Shown here: positions 52,473 through 60,705 of the stretch, piece after piece
Layout: each line of letters begins with the position of its first letter
How positions within the stretch are numbered: position 1 is the first letter of the stretch
Assembly: GCF_000336575.1 (NCBI RefSeq)
Contig: NZ_AOPO01000001.1
Location: forward strand, 806,001 to 870,000
Direction of reading: 5' to 3'
Origin: Vreelandella titanicae BH1
GTDB taxonomy: Bacteria; Pseudomonadota; Gammaproteobacteria; Pseudomonadales; Halomonadaceae
DNA: 64,000 nt
The notes under the pieces: model-generated
Told to the model about the DNA's origin: nothing
Database searches by the model: none
What the model saw: only the letters and a program-made list of their open reading frames with translations
Position numbers and translations under genes: made by a program

Positions 52473-53816
52473 ATGGCGAAGCTTGCGCATGCGCAGTGGT
52501 CATCGCGAATGACCTTTGTGCTGGCCGCCGCTGGTTCAGCGGTGGGTCTAGGGAATATCTGGAAATTTCCGTATATGGTGGGTGAAAGCGGCGGCGCTGC
52601 TTTCGTATTTGTGTATTTGCTCTGTATCGCGCTGATCGGCTTGCCCATTCTTGTCTCTGAGTGGCTATTGGGGCGGCGCGGCCAGAAGAACCCCGCCAGC
52701 ACCATGTCAGAGCTAGCGCGCACGGCGAAAAAGCCCAAAGCCTGGGCCATCGTGGGCATTAGCGGCATTGTCGGGGCCTTCTTGATTTTGTCGTTTTACA
52801 GCGTGATTGGCGGCTGGTCACTCTACTACACCGTCAACTCGGTGAGCGGTGCTTTTAGCGGTCAAGATGCCGATGGCATTGGCGCGCTATTTAATGGCAT
52901 GTTGAGTAACCCTGGGTTGCTGCTGCTGGGCCACTCCGTGTTTATGCTGCTGGTCATTGGGATTGTCGCCCGCGGCGTTACCAAAGGCCTTGAAGGCGCT
53001 GTACGCATTCTGATGCCAGTCCTCGCACTACTGCTGGTCGTGCTGATCGGTTATGGCATGACAACCGGCCACTTTGGCGAGGCGTTGACGTATATGTTCA
53101 ACCCGGACTGGAGCAAGCTCACAGCAGAAACCGTGCTAGCCGCCTTGGGCCACGCCTTCTTCACCCTCTCACTGGGTATGGGCATCATGATGGCTTACGG
53201 CTCTTATTTGGACAAAGAGATCGATCTGCTGCAAACCGCCCGCACGGTCATCATCATGGATACCGTCATCGCTTTAGGCGCGGGTTTAGCTATATTCCCG
53301 ATCGTGTTTGCTAATAATCTGGATGTCGCTTCGGGCCCAGGGCTGATTTTCGTCACCCTACCACTGGCCTTTGGCAATATTGATGGTGGTTTACTTTTAG
53401 GTTTGATGTTCTTTCTGCTGCTGACGTTTGCGGCATTAACATCGGCCATTTCACTGCTTGAGCCCGTGGTGGAATTCATTGAAGAGCGCACGCCGCTAGG
53501 CCGCGTCATGGCTACCGTTGTGGCCGGTGTGGGTGCTTGGTTACTGGGTATTGCAGCGCTGCTGTCATTTAACGTGTGGAGCGAACCGCTGCTGTTTGGA
53601 CTGGGCGTGTTTGACCTGCTGGATACGCTGACCAGCAAAATAATGCTGCCGCTGACGGGGCTGGGTGCGATTCTATTCACCGCTTGGTGCCTGGAGCGCA
53701 GCAGCGTGGAAGACGAACTGGGTCTTTCAGCGACCGGCAAGAGCGTATGGAACATTATCGCGCGCTATGTAGCGCCCGCTGGCGTTGTTGCCGTGTTCGT
53801 AACAGGGCTAATCTAA
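52473..53816 (+). CDS. Neurotransmitter:sodium symporter (NSS) family transporter
   Basis: A 447-residue inner-membrane protein with 11-12 helices. The N-terminal half of the sodium/substrate site is clear: AAAGSAVGLGNIWKFPYMVG (about residues 14-34) with the unwound helix 1 motif, and GGWSLYYT (helix 3) with the binding-site tyrosine. Substrate is probably an amino acid. It appears to stand alone; hairpin GCCCTGC/GCAGGGC (53831-53850) follows the stop. Confidence 0.9.
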   Translation: MAKLAHAQWSSRMTFVLAAAGSAVGLGNIWKFPYMVGESGGAAFVFVYLLCIALIGLPILVSEWLLGRRGQKNPASTMSELARTAKKPKAWAIVGISGIVGAFLILSFYSVIGGWSLYYTVNSVSGAFSGQDADGIGALFNGMLSNPGLLLLGHSVFMLLVIGIVARGVTKGLEGAVRILMPVLALLLVVLIGYGMTTGHFGEALTYMFNPDWSKLTAETVLAALGHAFFTLSLGMGIMMAYGSYLDKEIDLLQTARTVIIMDTVIALGAGLAIFPIVFANNLDVASGPGLIFVTLPLAFGNIDGGLLLGLMFFLLLTFAALTSAISLLEPVVEFIEERTPLGRVMATVVAGVGAWLLGIAALLSFNVWSEPLLFGLGVFDLLDTLTSKIMLPLTGLGAILFTAWCLERSSVEDELGLSATGKSVWNIIARYVAPAGVVAVFVTGLI

Positions 53817-53830
53817 GCTGAGCCGCCAAG

Positions 53831-53850
53831 GCCCTGCTAGCCGGCAGGGC
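53831..53850 (+). terminator. Hairpin after the NSS transporter gene
   Basis: GCCCTGC (53831-53837) and GCAGGGC (53844-53850) form a 7-bp stem 14 bases after the stop. No T-run follows, so termination is only probable. Confidence 0.4.
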
Positions 53851-53905
53851 AGCGTGGTTCTGCGCAGATAATAGTTGCGCCCCTAACCTCTTGGCATCCT
53901 AAAAC

Positions 53906-54121
53906 TTAGTGCAATTCGCTCTCTTGCCGATCTTCATCGGGCAAGGGGGCGATATCCCGCGATAACTTTTGAAACTCACGATGAAGCTCAATACCCCGCC
54001 GCGCTCTTAAGCTGCGTTGGGCAGCGCTGCGCTGGCGCTGGGCATGCTCATCGACTTCCATACTCATAAAGATGTCGAGCAATTCGCTTTTAACCGAGGT
54101 GATTCGTTCGACGTTTCTCAT
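53906..54121 (-). CDS. Small hypothetical protein (71 aa)
   Basis: A short, highly charged, probably helical protein without membrane segment or signal peptide. A GGAGG site sits about 9 bases before the ATG at 54121, which supports real translation. The middle (RQRSAAQRSLRARRGIELHR) is strongly basic and the end acidic (LPDEDRQESELH). I do not recognise a family. It lies between the NSS transporter (convergent) and hexR (divergent). Confidence 0.55.
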   Translation of the reverse strand: MRNVERITSVKSELLDIFMSMEVDEHAQRQRSAAQRSLRARRGIELHREFQKLSRDIAPLPDEDRQESELH

Positions 54122-54446
54122 AATCGACGTTCCTCCAGATGAATATGCCTTCGTCCACCTGCATCCGTGACGACTGTGATGATGCAGTGCGGCACTTCAA
54201 TTATTACTATAACCTACTTGACAAAATGATGACCAATCTTAAAAAAACTGACTAACGACCTTAAACGCTGTTGGATCGCTGCCTAATAGTTTGTGGCCCT
54301 ATGGGCTCATTGAGGCATACTGTCCTTATCGCATTGAAGCAATACGAAGCATCACAGTGAGCAGATAGGCAGAAACGGTCGTTTAAAACGACTGTATATT
54401 GGCGTACTGTTGACTACCTGTTGGTTGAGCACCCAAGGAGCTGAAC
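54122..54446. promoter_or_regulatory. Divergent region between the small ORF and hexR
   Basis: 325 bp without a gene. It holds a perfect 15-bp palindrome GTCGTTTAAAACGAC at 54378-54392, 54 bp before the hexR start, a candidate operator (possibly for HexR itself). The remainder is AT-rich with no visible RNA gene. Confidence 0.5.
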
Positions 54447-55298
54447 GTGAGTCGCGCCCTGTTCGATGAAATGAGACGCCGCATGGAGCACTTTCGACGC
54501 TCCGAGCAAAAAGTGGCGCGTTTTGTACTGCGCAACCCCGAAGAGGTCATCCACATGCGCATTGTGGATCTGGCCACCGAAGCCACCGTTAGCGAACCTA
54601 CCGTGGTGCGCTTTTGTCGTGCGCTGGGGTGCAATGGCTTTCAGGATTTCAAGCTACAGCTGGCGCAAATGCTGGCCAGCGGCAGTCAGTTCGCGCAATT
54701 CTCCATGAACGACAGCGACTCGGTCGCTGAATTTTCCCACAGCATCTTCGACTCGACCGTGGGTACACTGCTCTCGGTTCGTGACCGGCTGGATAACGAT
54801 GCCCTGGGCCGTGCGGTAAACGCCCTGGCGATGGCCAACCGGGTCGAGTTCTATGGCTTTGGGGCTTCCGGTGCAGTGGCCTTTGATGCCCAGCACAAGT
54901 TTTTTCGCCTGCAGATCTCCACTTCTGCCTACGCCGACCCGCATATGCAGAATATGTCGGCAGTGACCTTGAACGATGGCGATGTGGTGGTGGCAATTTC
55001 ACAAACCGGCCGTACCAAAGCGCTAGTCGCCAGCGTACGCCTGGCTCGCGAGGCGGGTGCAACAGTCATTGGCCTGTGCCCCAGCGGCTCGCCACTCGCC
55101 GAAGAGGTCAGCCTGCCGCTGTATATCGATGTTCATGAAGACACCGAGATTTACACCCCGCTTAGCTCGCGCATTGCCCATCTGGTGCTGATCGATGTAC
55201 TCGCCGTGGGTGTGGCCAAAACCCGCGGGCCGAAACTCGCCGAACAGCTCAAAGCAGTTAAAAAGAGCCTGAATACGCTGCGTTTCCCAGAAGAATAA
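54447..55298 (+). CDS. hexR: RpiR-family regulator HexR
   Basis: A 283-residue RpiR-family repressor. N-terminal helix-turn-helix (residues about 1-77: EQKVARFVLRNP, VSEPTVVRFCRALG) and a SIS sugar-phosphate domain (about 125-260: EFYGFGASGAVAFDAQHKFF, VVVAISQTGRTKALV). Overall it matches HexR, which binds 2-keto-3-deoxy-6-phosphogluconate and represses glucose-catabolism genes. GTG start at 54447 after AAGGAG. The usual zwf/edd neighbours are not in the window; uvrD follows. Confidence 0.85.
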   Translation: MSRALFDEMRRRMEHFRRSEQKVARFVLRNPEEVIHMRIVDLATEATVSEPTVVRFCRALGCNGFQDFKLQLAQMLASGSQFAQFSMNDSDSVAEFSHSIFDSTVGTLLSVRDRLDNDALGRAVNALAMANRVEFYGFGASGAVAFDAQHKFFRLQISTSAYADPHMQNMSAVTLNDGDVVVAISQTGRTKALVASVRLAREAGATVIGLCPSGSPLAEEVSLPLYIDVHEDTEIYTPLSSRIAHLVLIDVLAVGVAKTRGPKLAEQLKAVKKSLNTLRFPEE

Positions 55299-55337
55299 TT
55301 AGCTTCTTAGCGCTGCCATAACTATAAGCCTCGGTGC

Positions 55338-55430
55338 CGAGGACAGGCTTACGCGAGGGCGCTGTAAACCCGTCCTTGGGCGCTACTTTTGCCATCCATG
55401 GCAAAAGACCCTCGCTTCAGCCTGCCCTCG
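55338..55430. repeat. Large palindromic intergenic repeat-like element
   Basis: The outer arms (55338-55359 and 55409-55430) are near-complementary over 22 bases with about five mismatches. Inside is a second near-perfect hairpin, TTTTGCCAT-CC-ATGGCAAAA (55387-55406). The size and folded-back shape resemble dispersed intergenic palindromic repeats of gammaproteobacteria. A second copy was not seen in this window. Confidence 0.6.
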
Positions 55431-55554
55431 TCCCTGTTAGAAAGTTTTTAAAGGTAGCAGTTGCGAATAACTGCAATCACTACACCTGTATACACAGCCA
55501 GTTCGCTGGCTGTGCTAGACTAGCCGCCTATTTTTTGATCCGGCAGCGGCTACT

Positions 55555-57753
55555 ATGGACGACGTCACGGCGATTCTCGATCAGCTCAACTCCGCCCAGC
55601 GCGAAGCAGTGAGCGCCCCCCAAGGTAATCTGTTGGTGCTCGCAGGCGCAGGCTCCGGTAAAACCCGCGTGCTGGTGCATCGCATCGCCTGGCTGATGCA
55701 GGCCGAAGGGCTGTCCCCTTATGCCCTGCTGGCAGTGACCTTTACCAATAAAGCCGCCAAAGAGATGCGCACCCGCCTTGAGGCACTGCTGAGCATCTCG
55801 ATGCGCCATGTATGGGTGGGCACCTTTCACTCCATCGCCCACCGCCTGCTGCGCACCCACTGGCAGGACGCCAAGCTACCGCAACACTTTCAGATTATCG
55901 ATTCTGACGATCAGCTACGCCTGGTCAAACGGCTGTTGAAAGATTACTCGATCGACGACGAACGCTTCCCACCCCGCCAAGTGCAGCACTTTATCTCCGG
56001 CTGCAAAGAGGAGGGACTGCGCCCACACCAAGTCAATGTGGATGGCGATGCCTACATGGGCCAGATGGTCGAGCTCTACGAGCGCTACCAACTTACCTGC
56101 GAGCGCGGCGGCCTGGTCGATTTCGGTGAACTGCTGCTGCGAAGCCTGGAGCTACTACGCGACAACCCGGCGCTGTTAAACCACTACCAGGAGCGCTTTG
56201 GTCATGTACTGGTAGATGAGTTCCAAGATACCAATACCCTGCAATACGCTTGGCTAAAACTGCTCACCGGCATGAAGACGCCGATGACGGCGGTGGGTGA
56301 TGACGACCAGTCGATCTACGGCTGGCGCGGTGCCAAGGTGGAGAATATCAGCCGCTTTGAGCAAGAGTTTCCGCAAACCCACACCGTACGGCTTGAACAG
56401 AACTATCGCTCCACCAGCGCCATCCTGGAAGCCGCCAATACGCTGATCAGCCACAACAGCGAGCGGATGGGTAAAAACCTGTGGACTGACGGCATCGAAG
56501 GCGAGCCGATCTCAATTTACGCTGGGTTTAACGACCTGGAAGAAGCCCGCTATATCGTCGATACCATCAAGGAGAAGGTCGACGAAGGCTTTAACCGCCG
56601 CGATATCGCGATTCTCTACCGCTCAAACGCTCAGTCGCGGCTGCTGGAAGAGACGCTGATTCGCCAAGGCATGCCCTACCGTATTTACGGCGGCCACCGC
56701 TTCTACGAGCGCCTGGAAATCAAGAATGCCCTGGCCTACCTTCGCCTGATGCTCAACCGCGACGACGATGCCTCGCTGGAGCGGGTGATTAACGTACCCA
56801 CTCGCGGCATCGGCACGCGCACGGTCGAGATTGTCCGCCTGCGCGCTCGGGAACAAAGTATCCCTCTCTGGCAAGCGCTCCACGATGCGATTAACGACGG
56901 CACATTGAAAGGCCGCGCGGCCAATGCCGTGCAAACCTTCGCCAACCTGATCGAGCAGCTCGATAACGATGCCTCTGGCATGGCGCTGCACGAAATTATC
57001 GATCACGTCACGATACACACGGGTCTGATAGAGCATCACAAAAGTGAGCGCGGCGAGAAAGGCCAAGCGCGGGTCGAGAACCTGGAAGAGTTGGTTACCG
57101 CTGCCCGTGCCTTTACCCAAGGCGATGTCTTTGAAGCGCCTGAAGCGGGCGAAGGCATGGCGGCACTGGAAGCATTTCTCTCAGAGGCCGCTCTTAACGC
57201 AGGCGACCACGAAGCCGAAGAGTTTGAGGACAGCGTACAGCTGATGACGCTGCACTCCGCCAAAGGCCTGGAGTTCCCGGTAGTATTTATTGCCGGTGTC
57301 GAGGAGGGGCTGTTTCCACACAAGATGTCCCTGGAAGAGCCGGGTAGGCTCGAAGAGGAGCGCCGGCTCTGTTACGTCGGCGTCACACGCGCGATGCAGA
57401 AGCTCTACCTCACACACGCCGAAACCCGCCGCCTGCACGGCAAAGAAGTGTTTCCACGCCCGTCGCGTTTTTTGCGCGAACTACCGCCGCACCTACTCGA
57501 AGAAGTCCGTCTGCGCGGGCATATTTCCCGCCCAGTCACCGCGTCGCGCACCTCCTTTGCTCAGCAAAGTGTCGAGAGCAGCGGTGATATACCCGCCTTA
57601 CATGTCGGCCAAGGCGTTGAGCACCCGGTGTTCGGCGAAGGGATTATTCTTAACGCGGAAGGCGAAGGTGCCCGCGCCCGGGTACAGGTCAGCTTTGAAG
57701 GCGAAGGGGTCAAATGGCTAGTGCTTGGTTTTGCTAAGCTAACGCCGCTTTAA
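55555..57753 (+). CDS. uvrD: DNA helicase II
   Basis: A 732-residue superfamily 1A helicase for nucleotide-excision and mismatch repair. Motif Q/I: SAQREAV and GAGSGKTRVL (Walker A 31-37). Motif II: VLVDEFQDTN near 220. Motif III: AVGDDDQSIYGWRGA near 245. Motif IV-VI: EQNYRS, LMTLHSAKGLEF near 565 and YVGVTRAM near 605. Length matches E. coli UvrD (720). The C-terminal Tudor-like end (VGQGVEHPVFGEGIILNAEG) is present. Confidence 0.95.
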   Translation: MDDVTAILDQLNSAQREAVSAPQGNLLVLAGAGSGKTRVLVHRIAWLMQAEGLSPYALLAVTFTNKAAKEMRTRLEALLSISMRHVWVGTFHSIAHRLLRTHWQDAKLPQHFQIIDSDDQLRLVKRLLKDYSIDDERFPPRQVQHFISGCKEEGLRPHQVNVDGDAYMGQMVELYERYQLTCERGGLVDFGELLLRSLELLRDNPALLNHYQERFGHVLVDEFQDTNTLQYAWLKLLTGMKTPMTAVGDDDQSIYGWRGAKVENISRFEQEFPQTHTVRLEQNYRSTSAILEAANTLISHNSERMGKNLWTDGIEGEPISIYAGFNDLEEARYIVDTIKEKVDEGFNRRDIAILYRSNAQSRLLEETLIRQGMPYRIYGGHRFYERLEIKNALAYLRLMLNRDDDASLERVINVPTRGIGTRTVEIVRLRAREQSIPLWQALHDAINDGTLKGRAANAVQTFANLIEQLDNDASGMALHEIIDHVTIHTGLIEHHKSERGEKGQARVENLEELVTAARAFTQGDVFEAPEAGEGMAALEAFLSEAALNAGDHEAEEFEDSVQLMTLHSAKGLEFPVVFIAGVEEGLFPHKMSLEEPGRLEEERRLCYVGVTRAMQKLYLTHAETRRLHGKEVFPRPSRFLRELPPHLLEEVRLRGHISRPVTASRTSFAQQSVESSGDIPALHVGQGVEHPVFGEGIILNAEGEGARARVQVSFEGEGVKWLVLGFAKLTPL

Positions 57754-57884
57754 GCCGCTACGCGCGTGGCGTTGAGTGCAATGGCTTGCCGATTAAAACC
57801 CGCTTAGCGCATACTGGCGAACGGACATTGCGCCTTTGTGCGCGCTGACAAAAAAATCCTATAATCTCCGGAGTTTTGCTCACC

Positions 57885-58979
57885 ATGCAACGCCGTCACT
57901 TCCTCAAAACTGCCAGCCTTGGCGTCGCCGGGGCCGTTGCCGCCCCCTTCGTAACCACCTCAAGTGCTCGCGCTCAAGAAACCTTCACCTGGGACATGGT
58001 CACCTCGTGGCCAAAAAACTTCCCTGCCCTGGGTACTGGTGCGAATGATTTCGCCCGCCGGGTAGAACAGCTTTCCAACGGCCGCATGCAGATCCGCGTC
58101 CACGGCGCGGGTGAACTGGTACCTGCCCTGGAAGTCTTCGATGCGGTAGCAGCTGGTACCGCTGAAATGGGCCACTCTGCCTCTTACTACTGGCGTGGCA
58201 AAGTCGCTGCCTCACAGTTCTTTACCGCTGTACCCTTCGGTATGACGACTACCGAAATGAACGCCTGGTTGTACCACGGCGGCGGTCAGGAGCTTTGGGA
58301 TGAGATCTACGCCAATCACAATCTGAAGCCGTTTGCCGTGGGCAATACCGGCACGCAGATGGCGGGCTGGTTCAAGAAAGAGATCAACTCACTCGACGAC
58401 ATGCAGGGGCTGAAACTTCGCCTGCCGGGCCTGGCGGGTGAGGCGATGAACGGCATCGGCGTCAGTACGGTTACTATGCCAGGCTCAGAAATTTTCACCT
58501 CGCTGCAAACCGGCGCGCTGGATGCCGCTGACTGGGTGGGGCCGTATAACGATATGGCATTCGGCCTGCATCAGGTGGCTGACTACTACTACACCTCGGC
58601 GTGGAACGAGCCCTCTGCGGTACTGGAAGGGACGATCAACCTGGATGCCTGGAACTCCCTGCCAGAAGACCTGCAGGACGTGATCCGCGAAGCGGCGCGG
58701 GCGTCTAACCTGGCCATGATCAGCGAATTTGCCTTCCGCAACGCGCAAGCACTGGAAACTCTGGTCGATGAGCATGGCGTTCAGCTACGTACTTTCCCTG
58801 ACGACGTAATGGCAGCGCTTCACACCTCTTCACTGGAAGCCATCCAGCGCCAGGTCGACAGCGACGAAGAGTCTCGCCGTGTTTACGAGTCTTATTCGGC
58901 TTTCCAGAAGCTGCTGCGCCCGTTCAGCGATGTGGGTGAATACGCCTACCTCAAGAACCGCGATAACGTCGACGGTTAA
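57885..58979 (+). CDS. Tat-exported TRAP substrate-binding protein, TakP-like (orphan)
   Basis: 364 aa from ATG 57885; a TTG three codons earlier is less likely. The N-terminus MQRRHFLKTASLGVAGAV is a twin-arginine signal (RRHFLK), with cleavage near SSARAQ. FTWDMVTSWPKNFPALGTGA, GNTGTQMAGWFKKEI and GLKLRLPGLAGEAMNGIGVS resemble TakP, an alpha-keto-acid-binding TRAP receptor. No dctQ/dctM genes flank it, unlike the four complete TRAP systems in the window. It is followed by a bidirectional terminator. Confidence 0.85.
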   Translation: MQRRHFLKTASLGVAGAVAAPFVTTSSARAQETFTWDMVTSWPKNFPALGTGANDFARRVEQLSNGRMQIRVHGAGELVPALEVFDAVAAGTAEMGHSASYYWRGKVAASQFFTAVPFGMTTTEMNAWLYHGGGQELWDEIYANHNLKPFAVGNTGTQMAGWFKKEINSLDDMQGLKLRLPGLAGEAMNGIGVSTVTMPGSEIFTSLQTGALDAADWVGPYNDMAFGLHQVADYYYTSAWNEPSAVLEGTINLDAWNSLPEDLQDVIREAARASNLAMISEFAFRNAQALETLVDEHGVQLRTFPDDVMAALHTSSLEAIQRQVDSDEESRRVYESYSAFQKLLRPFSDVGEYAYLKNRDNVDG

Positions 58980-59012
58980 TGAGCCGCTAGACAAGTAAAT
59001 GACAAGCACGAC

Positions 59013-59037
59013 AAAAGGGCGCCCTAAGCGCCCTTTT
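59013..59037. terminator. Bidirectional rho-independent terminator
   Basis: AAAAGGGCGC (59013-59022) and GCGCCCTTTT (59028-59037) form a 10-bp stem with a CCTAA loop, A-tract before and T-tract after. It lies between the convergent TakP-like and thioesterase genes and should serve both. Confidence 0.85.
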
Positions 59038-59058
59038 GCTATTTCAAGTTGAAGTGAG

Positions 59059-59475
59059 CTAGTCGCTATGTACTGCTCGGATGCGCCCATTATCGTCCAA
59101 CGCAACCATCACAAAGCGCGCCTCGGTAACTTTTTGGCGCTCCTCTATGCGTTGCCCATGGGGAGGACGCACCCAGACCTCCACATCAATCTTGATCGAG
59201 CTATGACCAATTTCTTGCACTTGGGTGTAAACGCTGACCATTGAGCCAACGCGCACCGGGCTTAAAAAGTCCATGGCTTCAATCGCCACGGTCGCCGTGC
59301 GACCACCCGCTTCACGACCGGCCGCCAGCTCAGCCGCTTGATCCATTTGATTGACCAGCCATCCACCGGGTATATCACCATAAAAATTGGTATCTTGGCG
59401 GGAAGCCAGTAGTTTTAAAGTAAGCTGCCCTTGAGGGGCCGGTACGTCATCCAAATCGGTTTCCAGAAGAGTCAT
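59059..59475 (-). CDS. Acyl-CoA thioesterase (YciA-like hot-dog fold)
   Basis: 138 aa. GDIPGGWLVNQMDQAAELAA carries the conserved helix and the catalytic-site aspartate (about residues 35-52). AIEAMDFLSPVRVGSMVSVY and SSIKIDVEVWVR are the hot-dog beta strands. Members hydrolyse acyl-CoA thioesters. Monocistronic, ending at the shared terminator. Confidence 0.85.
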   Translation of the reverse strand: MTLLETDLDDVPAPQGQLTLKLLASRQDTNFYGDIPGGWLVNQMDQAAELAAGREAGGRTATVAIEAMDFLSPVRVGSMVSVYTQVQEIGHSSIKIDVEVWVRPPHGQRIEERQKVTEARFVMVALDDNGRIRAVHSD

Positions 59476-59535
59476 GAGTTAGTCGCTTAGTCAGTTTATT
59501 GTTGTAAACGTTGCAGAGTGGCACGTTGTTTATGC

Positions 59536-59555
59536 GTGTTGCTGCATCGCAACAC
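59536..59555. other. Inverted repeat upstream of pstS
   Basis: GTGTTGC (59536-59542) and GCAACAC (59549-59555) form a perfect 7-bp inverted repeat 39 bp before the pstS start. It does not resemble a Pho box. It may be an operator or an RNA hairpin in the leader. Confidence 0.4.
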
Positions 59556-59593
59556 AAAGGAATGAATTTAGTTAACCATAAGAGGACGCTCGT

Positions 59594-60571
59594 TTGAATA
59601 CTCGTTTGACGACTCTTTGCATTAATCGGAGGTTAACTTCCGCCGTCCGTCGCACCGTATTGAGCGGAGTGGCGTTTATACTGATGCTGATAACGCCCCT
59701 GACCTGGGGGCAGCAGCCAACAGTTATTAGCGGCACCTTGGGCGCGGTGGGCTCCGACACTATGGCGGGGCTAATGCTGCGCTGGGGTGAAACCCTCACC
59801 ACCCGCTATCCTGACGTGAAGCTGCAGTTTCAAGCAAGTGGTTCAGCCAGTGCGCCCACGGCGCTGATGGCTGGCACCACCCGGCTAGGCCCGATGTCTC
59901 GTGCGATGACCAGCGAAGAGCGTGATAACTTTATTGAGCGCTATGGCTATCCACCGCTGGAATTAAAAGTCGCCCGTGACGCATTGATTGTAGTCGTACA
60001 CCGCCATAACCCCTTGCGCGCTCTGACCCGCCAGCAGGTTGATGCGATCTTCTCAACCTCGCTGGCCTGCGGTGGCGAAACGCCGATCAGGCGCTGGGAG
60101 CAGCTATCGGCAACCCGTGACTGGTCATTTGGTAGCATTGCGCTGCATGGGCGTAACCTTGCCTCGGGTACCCATGGGCTATTTCAACAGCGGGCGTTAT
60201 GTGGCGGTCTTTTTCGTGACGACATTAGTGAACACCCCGGCTCATCGGCGGTGGTCGCGGCCGTTGGCGAATCTGCCAATGCGATGGGCTATGCGGGGTT
60301 TAACCACCTCACCCCAGCCGTGCATGCATTGAGCCTGTATAACGATGATGGCATTGCGATACCGCCCGATGAAGCGGCGATACAGAGCGGTGACTACCCG
60401 CTGTCGCGCTATCTTTACCTCTATGTGAACCTACCGCCGGGGGAGAACTTACCCCCCGCCGAGCAAGCACTGCTCAAGTTGATTATGTCCGATGAGGGCC
60501 AGCAGATTGCGCGCGCATCCGGCTTTGTACCATTAACCTCCAGTGTCCTTAGTGCACAACAGAGGTGGTAA
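59594..60571 (+). CDS. pstS: Phosphate ABC transporter substrate-binding protein (PstS family)
   Basis: 325 aa with a TTG start at 59594 (AGAGGA upstream). The N-terminal signal peptide (VLSGVAFILMLITPLTWGQ) is followed by a PstS-like mature protein: VGSDTMAGLMLRWGE, FQASGSASAPTALMAGTTRLG and SRAMTSEE, the phosphate-binding segments. It is 135 bp upstream of pstC, from which it is separated by a Pho box, so it may be transcribed from a different promoter. Confidence 0.85.
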   Translation: MNTRLTTLCINRRLTSAVRRTVLSGVAFILMLITPLTWGQQPTVISGTLGAVGSDTMAGLMLRWGETLTTRYPDVKLQFQASGSASAPTALMAGTTRLGPMSRAMTSEERDNFIERYGYPPLELKVARDALIVVVHRHNPLRALTRQQVDAIFSTSLACGGETPIRRWEQLSATRDWSFGSIALHGRNLASGTHGLFQQRALCGGLFRDDISEHPGSSAVVAAVGESANAMGYAGFNHLTPAVHALSLYNDDGIAIPPDEAAIQSGDYPLSRYLYLYVNLPPGENLPPAEQALLKLIMSDEGQQIARASGFVPLTSSVLSAQQRW

Positions 60572-60575
60572 ACCA

Positions 60576-60593
60576 CTGTCATCTAACTGACAC
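60576..60593 (+). promoter_or_regulatory. Pho box upstream of pstC
   Basis: CTGTCAT-CTAA-CTGACAC: two 7-bp direct repeats with a 4-bp spacer, the PhoB site layout (consensus CTGTCAT-N4-CTGTCAT); the second repeat has two mismatches. TAGGGT about 10 bases downstream could be the -10. It lies between pstS and pstC. Confidence 0.8.
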
Positions 60594-60705
60594 ATAATTG
60601 TCTTAGGGTAGGGATCCTGTCTATGCACTGTTTTTCACCACATTCTGGTTTTTCACTACCTATTGGTCAGCGCTATGATCACCTCGGTTTTGCCATGATA
60701 TCCAC

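Noticed and set aside
57860..57865. TATAAT as -10 box of the TakP-like gene
   Set aside because: The start of transcription it implies would fall inside the CCGGAG ribosome site, leaving a 13-base leader; too doubtful to list.
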